Source: JAUIAI01 sp041396685 (GTDB lineage: Bacteria > Pseudomonadota > Gammaproteobacteria > Burkholderiales > Burkholderiaceae_E). Taken from it: a DNA stretch of 64,000 nt. The notes beneath the pieces are model-generated. The model saw nothing but the letters and a program-made list of their open reading frames with translations. It was not told the DNA's origin and ran no database searches. Below, one piece after another: positions 55,326 through 63,424 of this stretch; the stretch's first letter is position 1; each line of letters opens with the position of its first letter. The translations under genes and the position numbers were made by a program. The stretch lies in the NCBI GenBank assembly GCA_041396685.1, contig JAWKYD010000025.1:9728-73727 (forward strand), written 5' to 3'.

Positions 55326-57275
55326 ATGGGCCTTTCGAAGACCGCTCGTCGCCGGATCGGGGTTTCGTTTCTTGGCGCGGCCGTGCTGCTCGGCACACCG
55401 TTGGCGGCCACCTATCTCTACGTTCAGTCGGACGGCTTTCGCGCAATCGTCTCGCGAGAGCTTTCGACATTGTCCGGGCAGCGCGTGGAGTTGGGTGATC
55501 GGATCGTCGTCGACAAGTTCCTGCCCTCGCCGGCGGTGGCCTTTCCCGATGCCAGGTTCGTGGCGACGTCGGGCACGATTCGTCGGGCACGCATCGAAGG
55601 CCTCAGGATCGCGATTTCGCCCGGAATGCTCGTGAGCGCCGGTGGCGGTGGCGCGATCGATTTGTCGGCCGACCGGGTCAGCGTTATCGCCGATGATCCG
55701 GATGCAGACGCATCGGGGGGCAACGCAGGGAGCAACACAGAGGGCAACGCAGACGGCAATGCGACGGGCGACGTCGGCTCGCAGCGCGCGGCCCAGACCG
55801 TTTCCGAGCCTGCGGCTCTGCCTGATCTGGTCGGCGCCCTGTCGCCGCTGCTCGATATGCTACGGGCCAGGCAGGCGACGATCTCGATCGGCTCGATCGA
55901 TCTGATCATGCGTAGCGCGGGTATTGGCAGCGCCCGCTATGCGTTCAGCGACCTTGAAGCCAACGCCTCGGGGGGGCGGATCGCGGTCGCCGCCAGACTG
56001 CACCACGCCGAGCACGACGCACGCCATGTGCGGCTCGTCATCGACGAGCTGGCGCCAGCCGATGCGGCGCCAACGAGCATCTCCGGTCGGATCGAGCTCA
56101 CCGTCCGCGACGAGAACGACGACGCCTCGACCTGGACATTCACGACACCGCTCAAGATCGAGACAACGGCCATCTCGTTGCCGGCACTCGAACTCAAGTC
56201 TCCCCAGGCCTGGCTGCGAGGGACTCTGAGTCTGAGCCAGGCCGACGGTCATCCATCGATTGCGGCCGATCTCGAATTGCGCCGGCTCGAACTAAGCCAC
56301 TTCCTGCCGGCCGAAGAGGCGAGCGCGCCGGTCACCGATGCCGATGCGCGACTATTCCCGGCGGCGCCATTCGCGTCTGCCCTGCCGCCGGAGCTGCGTG
56401 CCGACGTTCGCATTCAGCTGGGCGCGATCCGCATGGGATCGGTTCCGGTTGCCAACGGCCAGCTGAGACTGTCTGTCGAGGGCGGCAAGGCCAGTCTGAG
56501 TAGCGATGACCTGAGCATTCTCGGCGGCCCAGGGTCCCTGAAGATCAATCTCGACCCCGTGCAAGCTCAGGAGGTCGCCGTAAGGATTCGGGCCGAGGCT
56601 ACGGCGATGCAACTCGATCGACTTCGGGTGGGCATAGACCACGACGCATTCATCAGCCAGGGCGAAGCCGACATCATCATCGCGCTGAGAGGGCAAGGCG
56701 CATCGCCGGCGCAACTCGCCGCAACCCTCAACGGCTATGCGCTCGGATCGGTCAAGGATGCGCTGGTCAATCAGAAGTATTCGACGCTTCTGGACCGCGG
56801 CGTCGTCACGTGGGCCCGCGAGCGCTTCTCTCTGTCGAACTCATCGCGCACCGCCGACGAAAAGGCTAGGGCAACGGATTTGAGCGCGCCACTGAGCATC
56901 CCGTGCATGGCCCTGCGCCTCTATGTCAATGACGGTCGGGTCGAGGCCAGCAACGGACTGATTCTCGAAACGCCGGACAACACCTTGTACAGCTCGGGTT
57001 ACGTCGATCTGAACGACGAAACGCTGGGCTTCGCGTTTAGAACACGAAGCCGAAGCATGTTCGACTGGAGCGCCATCTCGATTATCAAATACGCCGAGGC
57101 GAGCGGTACGCTGGCCCGCCCGGTCATCACCCTGAACGCGGTCGAACTGGCCAAACAGGGGCTTCTGACGGCGTCCTCGGTTGCCTGGGGCCCGCTACCC
57201 GGCCTGGTCTACTCGCTGGCTGAGTCGGGCGTGCACGACGCGCGCAGTCGCGACTGCGACGTCGCGCTGCGTTAA
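55326..57275 (+). CDS. AsmA-family inner-membrane/periplasmic protein
   Basis: A 649-aa protein with an N-terminal membrane anchor (VSFLGAAVLLGTPLAATYLYV) and a long beta-rich periplasmic part like AsmA, YicH and TamB-type proteins, which bridge the membranes and move phospholipids. The N-terminal FLPSPAVAFPDARFV and C-terminal YASGTLARPVITLNAVELAK-like blocks fit. A Gly/Asn/Asp-rich insert near 130-150 (GGNAGSNTEGNADGNATGD) is unusual. Starts 24 bases after the previous gene. It is slightly longer than E. coli AsmA. Confidence 0.8.
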   Translation: MGLSKTARRRIGVSFLGAAVLLGTPLAATYLYVQSDGFRAIVSRELSTLSGQRVELGDRIVVDKFLPSPAVAFPDARFVATSGTIRRARIEGLRIAISPGMLVSAGGGGAIDLSADRVSVIADDPDADASGGNAGSNTEGNADGNATGDVGSQRAAQTVSEPAALPDLVGALSPLLDMLRARQATISIGSIDLIMRSAGIGSARYAFSDLEANASGGRIAVAARLHHAEHDARHVRLVIDELAPADAAPTSISGRIELTVRDENDDASTWTFTTPLKIETTAISLPALELKSPQAWLRGTLSLSQADGHPSIAADLELRRLELSHFLPAEEASAPVTDADARLFPAAPFASALPPELRADVRIQLGAIRMGSVPVANGQLRLSVEGGKASLSSDDLSILGGPGSLKINLDPVQAQEVAVRIRAEATAMQLDRLRVGIDHDAFISQGEADIIIALRGQGASPAQLAATLNGYALGSVKDALVNQKYSTLLDRGVVTWARERFSLSNSSRTADEKARATDLSAPLSIPCMALRLYVNDGRVEASNGLILETPDNTLYSSGYVDLNDETLGFAFRTRSRSMFDWSAISIIKYAEASGTLARPVITLNAVELAKQGLLTASSVAWGPLPGLVYSLAESGVHDARSRDCDVALR

Positions 57276-57276
57276 A

Positions 57277-57326
57277 AAGACACTGATCTATTCGCGCACT
57301 GCACGGCGCGAATAGATCAGTGTCTT
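57277..57326. terminator. Perfect 21-base-pair hairpin between convergent genes
   Basis: Left arm AAGACACTGATCTATTCGCG(C) at 57277-57297 pairs fully with 57306-57326 around an 8-base loop. It begins at the stop of the AsmA-like gene and lies before the convergent end of the MGG-repeat gene, so it fits a bidirectional terminator. Its sequence is closely related to the hairpin at 28570-28619. Confidence 0.75.
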
Positions 57327-57346
57327 GTTGACAGGCTATCGGCAAC

Positions 57347-57859
57347 TCAAGGGCAATCGCGCTCGACCGTGGTCTTACCCATCACGGTAATACCCTTGCT
57401 CTCGGGCGCTCTACCCATCACCGTGGTTCCCTCACCTGCGATAGCGAACTTCGAATTGCAGGCAAGCTTGATGTTTAGCCCCCCCATCACATTGACGCTG
57501 GTCTGCATGCAATACCACCCCTGGGGATTGCGCAGATCAATGCGGCTGCCACCCATGACATTGACGCCTGGCCTGATGAGAACCAGAGCCGGAGAGGTCG
57601 TGATCTCGTCGTCGATCGTGTCCTGACCGATGCCGAACACCTTCACCGACATCGCCAGCGTCTTGTACTTCGGATTGGCGCCAAAGGGATGCTCGCCGAA
57701 TGCCCCGAGACACGACGCGATTGCGGACTCGGCCGTCGCGGCGTGACCAACCAACGGTGTGAATGCGACTGCGGCAGCGATCGCGCCGGATGCGGCGCGA
57801 GCGATCACATTCGAGATCCGATGGCGCTCCGTTGCGACGCCGTCGACGACGAGTTTCAT
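57347..57859 (-). CDS. Exported protein with VMG-repeat motifs, unknown function
   Basis: A 170-aa protein, starting MKLVVDGVATERH with a Sec-type signal (ASGAIAAAVAFTPLVGHAATA, cut near 41). Four VMG motifs recur with similar contexts: GVNVMGGSRIDLR, SVNVMGGLNIKL, GTTVMGRAP and GITVMGKTT. This pattern is like the beta-strand turns of toastrack/LiaF-type domains, but I cannot assign the family. Cysteines (CLGA, YCMQ, LACN, RDC) could form disulfides. Convergent with the AsmA-like gene over a strong hairpin. The start follows GAGG. Confidence 0.55.
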   Translation of the reverse strand: MKLVVDGVATERHRISNVIARAASGAIAAAVAFTPLVGHAATAESAIASCLGAFGEHPFGANPKYKTLAMSVKVFGIGQDTIDDEITTSPALVLIRPGVNVMGGSRIDLRNPQGWYCMQTSVNVMGGLNIKLACNSKFAIAGEGTTVMGRAPESKGITVMGKTTVERDCP

Positions 57860-58181
57860 ATAATCTGCCTCTAAATTGGACGATCTACCCGCCGGCAAAA
57901 GCCGACTATCACCCCTCGGCGCTCGGCCTATCGTTTCGAATCGCGACGGATGCACTCGAGGTTCGCTACTTTACAGGCTCCCGCTCGAGAAGCCTTGCGC
58001 AAACGCACAAATACGGACTATACCTTCGACCCGGTGCCATGGCCGCCCGACGCCTGGCCATTGGAAAAAATCCGCAGGAAGCGCTATCGACCGGTGAGCC
58101 GAGCCCCGGCAACGCCTGAATCGGTCGGACGAAGAGCAGCGAGCCAGGCGACGATGTGGTCTACGTACCGTTGGCGCACTT
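57860..58181. other. Intergenic region, no gene seen
   Basis: About 320 bases between the VMG-repeat gene and the next lipoprotein gene, both on the minus strand. No ORF with a recognisable product. The part next to 57859 should carry the promoter of the VMG gene. Confidence 0.45.
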
Positions 58182-59474
58182 TCAGTTCTTGGAAACGACC
58201 ACGCGATTGTCGTGCATCTGCAAGTAACGAAGAAACTTCGTGCTCAGCATATCTGCATTTTGCATTGGCGACGTCGTCCTGACCGTTGAAGTGGGAGTCA
58301 GGCTTGGCGCGACGCCCTGGCCATCAGGCGAGCATTGCTGGTTGAACCGCGACGTTCCCGTGACCAGATTGGACTCGAAGAAGTAAGGCTCGTCGTTCCT
58401 CAGCCAGACGGTGTCACTGCCGAAAACCATGTCGCCATACTCCAGCCTGTACGACGTCGATCCGTCGCCGTACTGACTCGTTTCGCGCGCGAAATAGCCG
58501 TTCGCGGCCTGATAAAAGCCGAGATCCGGCCGCGACGGGTCAAACGCGGTGACGATCATTTTGAAACCGCTATCACTAAACGGATTGGAAAAACTGGACC
58601 AACTGCACTTCAGCGCAAATGCACGGCCCCCTGAGAGCTCGGGTGGTTCGTGCGTGTGCAGGGTTCCAGACAAATCGTCGATCGTGTCGACACCCACAAA
58701 AGCACCGTCGAGGCGCAGGTGCCGGGTGCAGGACACGCGCATTAGTCCAGGCACGTTCATGTTCCAACAAACGCGCATCTGCGATGGCTCGTCATTGACG
58801 ACGCCAACAAAGAATTTCAAGAAACTCCCGGGCGCCGCAGGAATATCGAGCGTCAATAAGTCCCCCGTGAGCGGAACTTCGTCGGGAACGGCATACTGAC
58901 CGGCGCTGAGCGAGTATTGGCCGCTCGGTACAGTAATCGTGCCACTTCCGTTGATGATCATTGTCGTGGCGCCGTCCGTCGCAACATCGACGGAAATCAC
59001 CGCGCGCCGCGGCATGGTCCACATGGCATCAAGCAGTTCGTGTTTCAGGTAGAGACCGCTTTCGTTGGTCAGCCGTGTGCCGGAGAAAGTGCTGCTGACC
59101 GACGAAAAATCGTTGTCTCCGCGGTTGTCGAGCGCGTAGTTCGCGTCGCTCGCGACAGCGATGCCGGACACCGATTGGCTGAGGGCACGAACAACGGCAG
59201 CGCCGCCGACGAAATCGCCGGTCACCGGCTCAGTCACCGGTGCCGGGTCCGCCGTCGGCGTCAGGTCCGCGCTCGGTGTCGGGTCCGCGGTCGGCGTCGG
59301 GTCCGCGGTCGGCGTCGGAGCGGTGCCCGGCGCGGGGTTCGGCGTGGAAAGCGAATCAGCGGTGTCGGATGCGACTGCGTTCGAATCCCCTCCACCACCG
59401 CAAGCGGACATCAGTACGCTGATGGCGACCGCGAATGCCGGAAAGGAAAAATTGCTACATACCCTGCGTTGCAT
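58182..59474 (-). CDS. Lipoprotein with Thr/Pro repeat linker, unknown function
   Basis: A 430-aa lipoprotein starting MQRRVCSNFSF, lipobox VLMSACGGGG (Cys near 25). A linker of repeated ADPTPT units (about 55-75), made from an 18-base tandem repeat, leads into a roughly 330-residue domain with many Ser, Thr and Tyr and several Cys. No named family is recognised. The shape, a surface anchor with flexible stalk, suggests an exposed sensor, adhesin or carbohydrate-binding role, but no function can be claimed. Confidence 0.55.
   Translation of the reverse strand: MQRRVCSNFSFPAFAVAISVLMSACGGGGDSNAVASDTADSLSTPNPAPGTAPTPTADPTPTADPTPSADLTPTADPAPVTEPVTGDFVGGAAVVRALSQSVSGIAVASDANYALDNRGDNDFSSVSSTFSGTRLTNESGLYLKHELLDAMWTMPRRAVISVDVATDGATTMIINGSGTITVPSGQYSLSAGQYAVPDEVPLTGDLLTLDIPAAPGSFLKFFVGVVNDEPSQMRVCWNMNVPGLMRVSCTRHLRLDGAFVGVDTIDDLSGTLHTHEPPELSGGRAFALKCSWSSFSNPFSDSGFKMIVTAFDPSRPDLGFYQAANGYFARETSQYGDGSTSYRLEYGDMVFGSDTVWLRNDEPYFFESNLVTGTSRFNQQCSPDGQGVAPSLTPTSTVRTTSPMQNADMLSTKFLRYLQMHDNRVVVSKN
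59246..59317 (-). repeat. Four tandem copies of an 18-base unit in a lipoprotein linker
   Basis: Four copies of GGTCCGCGGTCGGCGTCG, two exact and two with two to three changes each. In frame it encodes the ADPTPT-type linker of the lipoprotein, so copy changes alter stalk length without breaking the frame. Confidence 0.9.
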
Positions 59475-59949
59475 ACATCGTCTCCTGCCGTCCCGTGCGA
59501 TGCAAACCAAATGTCGTGAGTCCGAAATCCGCTGAACGGTGACGCGCCCGGCGCACCGCGCAGGGTTGCAAAGCGTTGTGACACTCCCGGCATCGCTGCG
59601 GTTTGCGCCTTGCCGGCACCGTCGGATCGTCTCTGCCCGCCTCGTTGAACCGGTGCGTGGCGGACACCATTCTCACTCTCAGGGGACTCGGCGGGCGGGA
59701 ATGACCCCGCCGTCTCAGCGAGCGATCCAGCGCCTGGTGTCCGCTTTCGAGCGCGATGAACTCGCGCACGCTGACTGAACGAACCAATCCGTAAGCTATT
59801 GAAGTTACTAGAATTATTTCGCTGGATTTGCACCACTGACGGCCATCTCGGCAGCGCCGGCCTCAATTGCCATAGCACGCTGCCCGGCGTCTCGTCCATG
59901 GGCGTGGCGTGCACGCCATCCCTGACGCCAATCGGGACACTCTCGAGCC
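59475..59949. other. Intergenic region upstream of the repeat-linker lipoprotein
   Basis: About 475 bases with no credible gene. Part near 59788-59825 is noticeably richer in A and T (TATTGAAGTTACTAGAATTA), which stands out from the GC-rich surroundings and could hold promoter elements. The rest has only short, uncharacterised open frames. Confidence 0.45.
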
Positions 59950-60618
59950 TTACCCGCCAGCATTGACGCCGCAGGCCTCCAACGCCTCCGCGACATCGGC
60001 TGGTGAGCGTACCCGGACCGCTTGCAGGCCGACCGCTTGCGCAGCCCGTACATTGGCCGGAAGATCGTCGAAGAAGAGCATGGCGTCCGGCCTGATACCA
60101 GCCAACCGGCAAACCTCCAGAAACGCAAGCGGATCGGGTTTCCGAAGACCGAGCCGGTGAGAAACGAATATCTGGTCGAAGCTATCGACCATCTCCGGAT
60201 AGAGCCGGGACCACGTGCTCATGTGAGAGGCATTGGTGTTCGAGAAAACGAAGCACGGCAATCGACCCCGCACACGCTGGACGAGCCTTCTGGTCGCGAC
60301 GAACTCGCCGCTGAAAATGGCGTTCCATCCGGCTTCGATGCGCTCGATCGGCCCACTCAGTTCGAGACTCTCGGCGAGGTGCATGAAGTACTCCCTCCCA
60401 TCGATCTCGCCGCGCTCGTGCCGCTCGTAGGCTGCGTCGAACCGGAATCGCCGCTGCAGCTCGTCGAGAGACAGTGACGAATGCGCCGCCCAGCTGCGCA
60501 GCGCCTGTCCGAAGTCGATGTCCACGAGAACACCGCCCAGATCGAAGAGAAGCGCCTCAGGATTTCTCATCTCGGGATCATTCGGCGTACGGGACTCGTT
60601 CGGCGTCGGCACCTCCAT
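59950..60618 (-). CDS. HAD-superfamily hydrolase (IA type)
   Basis: A 222-aa haloacid-dehalogenase-like phosphatase. Motif I is LLFDLGGVLVDID, motif II Ser/Thr in CFVFSNTNASH, motif III Lys in LGLRKPDPLAF and motif IV in MLFFDDLPANV. The cap is small and helical (YihX-like), so sugar phosphates or nucleotides are likely substrates. Start ATG 60618, with ATG 60570 possible. It lies 26 bases after the hydroxyacid dehydrogenase gene and so may be under the same LexA-box promoter. Confidence 0.85.
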   Translation of the reverse strand: MEVPTPNESRTPNDPEMRNPEALLFDLGGVLVDIDFGQALRSWAAHSSLSLDELQRRFRFDAAYERHERGEIDGREYFMHLAESLELSGPIERIEAGWNAIFSGEFVATRRLVQRVRGRLPCFVFSNTNASHMSTWSRLYPEMVDSFDQIFVSHRLGLRKPDPLAFLEVCRLAGIRPDAMLFFDDLPANVRAAQAVGLQAVRVRSPADVAEALEACGVNAGG

Positions 60619-60644
60619 CAGCGCCCTGGCCGGGTTGCCTGTGC

Positions 60645-61547
60645 TCAGCGCACTCCGAAGCGCTCGCGAAAGTAGGTCAGCATGGCCGCGTCGTCGAGCT
60701 CGGTCATGCCCGCGTCGCAGGCGGCCTGCATGTGCGCATGGGCGTGGCCGCCCAGGGTCAGCGTGAGACCGGCGCGGGCGGCCATTTCGTTGCCCAGGCG
60801 CAGGTCTTTGGTAAGCACGGGCATGGCCGCGCGCGGGTCGAAGTCACCTTGCAGGGCGCGGGTCATGCGGTCGTCGCACATCCAGCTCTGGCCCGAGCTG
60901 ACGGCCATCAGCGAGAGCGTCTGGGCCGGGTCGAGGCCGACCTTGGAGGCCAGGGCGAGCACTTCGGCGGCGGCGGCCAGGTTGGCGCCGGCGGCGAGGT
61001 TGTTGACCAGCTTGGCGCGCATGGCGTCGCCCTGCCGCGCGGAGATGCGGAACCGGGCGGCGGCGTTATCAGCCAGCACCGGCTCGATGTCGTCGAGCCA
61101 GGGCTGGGGAGCGGCCAGCATCATGCTCATGGCGCCGCTGCGCGCGCGCGCGGGGCCGCCGGAGATCGGTGAGTCGATGGCGCGGGCGCCGGCCGCGACG
61201 AGGGCCGCGCTCAGGCGCTCGGTGTCTTCGGGAGCGATGGTGCTGCACAAGCAGACGCTGGCCCGGGTGGCGCCGGCCGGGCGCGCGCTCAGGCCGGCGA
61301 GCAGTCCTTGCGGACCTTGCAGCACGTCGTCGATCTGGGCGGCGGTGACCACGACGATGAAGATCAGATCGGCCTGGGCGCCGATGGTGGCCGGGTCCGG
61401 GCAGACGGTGAGGCCGGCGGCGGCCAGCGGGGCCTCGCGGGCAGGATCGATGTCGCGGATGAGCACCGCCCGGCCGCGCTCATGGGCGCGGGCAGCCATG
61501 GCGCCGCCCATCGCGCCGACACCGATGACGGCGAGTGTTTGGTTCAT
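60645..61547 (-). CDS. NAD(P)-dependent beta-hydroxyacid dehydrogenase
   Basis: A 300-aa enzyme of the 3-hydroxyisobutyrate dehydrogenase/tartronate semialdehyde reductase family. Nucleotide motif AVIGVGAMGGAMAAR, substrate block DSPISGGPARARSGAMS and catalytic Lys in AKLVNNLAAG are all present. It oxidises a 3-hydroxy acid, but which one is not clear. The start MNQTLAVI at 61547 lies eight bases after the small lipoprotein stop, and the HAD gene follows, so the three are one operon. Confidence 0.88.
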   Translation of the reverse strand: MNQTLAVIGVGAMGGAMAARAHERGRAVLIRDIDPAREAPLAAAGLTVCPDPATIGAQADLIFIVVVTAAQIDDVLQGPQGLLAGLSARPAGATRASVCLCSTIAPEDTERLSAALVAAGARAIDSPISGGPARARSGAMSMMLAAPQPWLDDIEPVLADNAAARFRISARQGDAMRAKLVNNLAAGANLAAAAEVLALASKVGLDPAQTLSLMAVSSGQSWMCDDRMTRALQGDFDPRAAMPVLTKDLRLGNEMAARAGLTLTLGGHAHAHMQAACDAGMTELDDAAMLTYFRERFGVR

Positions 61548-61555
61548 TTGACGCC

Positions 61556-61765
61556 CTACTCTTCGTCGCCGTCGGGGATGATCGCGCCGACGGCCTTGGC
61601 GCCCAGTTTGACGGTGCCGACAGTGACGTCGACGGCGGTTCCGGCCACCGTGGCGGCCACGCCCACGGCGGCGCCGGCCACCGTGATGACTGTGCAGCCG
61701 CCCAGCCCGAGCAGGACCGCGGCAAGCGCGATGACGAGACGGCCTCGCCGGATGTGGTTGTCCAT
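61556..61765 (-). CDS. Small lipoprotein, divergent from lexA
   Basis: A 69-aa lipoprotein, MDNHIRRGRLVIALAAVLLG, then lipobox LGLGGC (Cys near 24) and a short Ala/Val/Gly-rich tail ending IIPDGDEE. Small proteins of this shape are known in many proteobacteria without a function (resembles the NF038104-type lipoproteins, from memory). It begins 20 bases left of the LexA box, so SOS control is possible. First gene of the leftward operon. Confidence 0.7.
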   Translation of the reverse strand: MDNHIRRGRLVIALAAVLLGLGGCTVITVAGAAVGVAATVAGTAVDVTVGTVKLGAKAVGAIIPDGDEE

Positions 61766-61785
61766 GGCTTGATCGTTCCCGATTA

Positions 61786-61801
61786 CTGTATAAAATGACA
61801 G
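61786..61801. promoter_or_regulatory. LexA (SOS) box
   Basis: CTGT, eight bases (ATAAAATG), ACAG: a full match to the CTG-N10-CAG LexA site of proteobacteria. TATAAA inside it could be a -10 box for lexA (ATG 31 bases away), and TATACA on the other strand could serve the small lipoprotein gene. LexA is expected to repress its own operon from here. Confidence 0.9.
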
Positions 61802-61832
61802 CCTGTGAATACGACGAGGCAAGGTCAGAACC

Positions 61833-62480
61833 ATGCGCGCACTCACCGCCCGGCAGCAAGAGATTCTAGCCCTGATCAAGCGCCATATCTCGGAAACCGG
61901 CTTTCCCCCCACACGGGCCGAAATCGCGCGTGAGCTCGGCTTTCGCTCGCCCAACGCCGCCGAGGAGCACTTGAAGGCGCTGGCCCGCAAGGGCGTCATC
62001 GAGCTCACCTCGGGCGCCTCGCGCGGCATCCGCCTGAAGATGTTCGGTGACGATGCCGACGGCCAAACCCCGTCGGCCGTGCAAATCGCGCTGAGCCTGC
62101 CGCTGGTGGGCCGGGTGGCGGCCGGCAGCCCCATCCTGTCGCAGGAGCACATCGAGGCCAGCTATGCGCTCGATCCCAATCTGTTTCCGGCCAACCCCGA
62201 CTATCTGCTGAAGGTGCGCGGCATGAGCATGCGCGATGCCGGCATCCTCGATGGCGATCTGCTCGCGGTCAAACGCGGCAACGAAGCCCGCAACGGCCAG
62301 ATCGTGGTCGCCCGGGTCGGTGACGAAGTCACGGTCAAGCGCTGGCGCCGCCAGGGCCACCAGGTCGAACTCATTCCCGAGAACCCCGATTTCAAGACCC
62401 TGGTCATCGATGCCCGGCGTGACGACTTCACGCTCGAGGGCATCGGTGTCGGGCTGCTGCGCACCGGCCAGTCGCTCTGA
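61833..62480 (+). CDS. lexA: SOS repressor LexA
   Basis: LexA, 215 aa, represses DNA-damage genes and cuts itself when RecA is activated. The N-terminal winged helix (LTARQQEILALIKRHI, GFPPTRAEIARELGF) reads SOS boxes. The autoproteolysis site is in GRVAAGSP (Ala-Gly), the nucleophile in RGMSMRDAGI and the Lys in LLAVKRG. A LexA box lies upstream. It leads the lexA-imuA-imuB operon. Confidence 0.97.
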   Translation: MRALTARQQEILALIKRHISETGFPPTRAEIARELGFRSPNAAEEHLKALARKGVIELTSGASRGIRLKMFGDDADGQTPSAVQIALSLPLVGRVAAGSPILSQEHIEASYALDPNLFPANPDYLLKVRGMSMRDAGILDGDLLAVKRGNEARNGQIVVARVGDEVTVKRWRRQGHQVELIPENPDFKTLVIDARRDDFTLEGIGVGLLRTGQSL

Positions 62481-62511
62481 GCGTGTGCTGAGCCCGAGAT
62501 CCGCCGCCGCC

Positions 62512-63396
62512 ATGTCCGCCCAGCCGCCCGTCCCCGCCCTGCGCCATGTCTGGCGAGCCTCACGGCTCGCCAGTCCGGTGGTGACGGCCATGGACAGCGG
62601 TTTCGCCCGCCTCAATGCCGAGCTGCCCGGCGGTGGCTGGCCGGCCAGCGTGCTCACCGAGCTGATCACCCGCGAATCCGGCATCGGCGAGTTGCGTCTG
62701 CTGGTGCCGCTGCTGCGTCGGCTCACCCGCGAGCGCAAGGTGGTGGTGCTGCTGGCGCCGCCGCTGCTGCCCTATGCGCCGGCACTGGCCAGTTTCGGCA
62801 TCGATCTCGACTACCTGCTGATGATCGAAGCCAACAATCCCGCCGACCGTCTCTGGGCAGTCGAGCAAACCCTGGCCAGCGCCAGCTTCGGCGCGCTGCT
62901 CGCCTGGCTGCCCGAGCGGCGCACCCGGCCCGAGCATCTGCGCTGCATGCAACTGGCCGCCCAGGGTGCCTCGGGGCCGGTATTTCTGTTCCGCGAGCTG
63001 GCGGCCCAGTTCGATGTCTCGCCGGCGCCATTGCGCCTGCTGCTGCTGCCCCGTCCGGCCGAACAGTTGTCGGTGCAGATCCTCAAGCGCCGCGGCCCGG
63101 TCATGGCCATGCCGATGATGCTCGATCTGCCCCGGCCACTGGCCGCCATCCATTTGCGGGCGCCGGCCACCGAGACCGCTGCGGTCCGGGTCCTCGGCAC
63201 CGCGCATGCGCTGCAGCCGGCCGCCCCCGTTCTGCCGCCGGAGACCGCCTTCGATCTGCCGGCCGGCATGCCCCGCCCGGGCGCTTCAGCGGTCGGGTCG
63301 CGTGCCTCGGCGGCCATCGGTTCGGTGGCTGCTTCGCGCCTCTCCACGCCCCCCGATTCTCCGGCCGGCCCCCGGCCGTTGCCGCTGCGCTCCTGA
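62512..63396 (+). CDS. imuA: Translesion synthesis accessory protein ImuA
   Basis: ImuA, 294 aa, a RecA/SulA-like helper of the DnaE2-ImuB mutasome that copies damaged DNA. Features: FARLNAELPGGGWPASVLTEL, VVVLLAPPLLPYAPALAS (loose Walker-like core) and LLAWLPERRTRPEHLRCMQLAA. The last 50 residues are low-complexity and Pro/Ala-rich. Starts 31 bases after lexA and is followed 28 bases later by imuB, the expected order. Confidence 0.93.
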   Translation: MSAQPPVPALRHVWRASRLASPVVTAMDSGFARLNAELPGGGWPASVLTELITRESGIGELRLLVPLLRRLTRERKVVVLLAPPLLPYAPALASFGIDLDYLLMIEANNPADRLWAVEQTLASASFGALLAWLPERRTRPEHLRCMQLAAQGASGPVFLFRELAAQFDVSPAPLRLLLLPRPAEQLSVQILKRRGPVMAMPMMLDLPRPLAAIHLRAPATETAAVRVLGTAHALQPAAPVLPPETAFDLPAGMPRPGASAVGSRASAAIGSVAASRLSTPPDSPAGPRPLPLRS

Positions 63397-63424
63397 CTTC
63401 CTGGGTCCGCCCGGCCTGCCCTTC

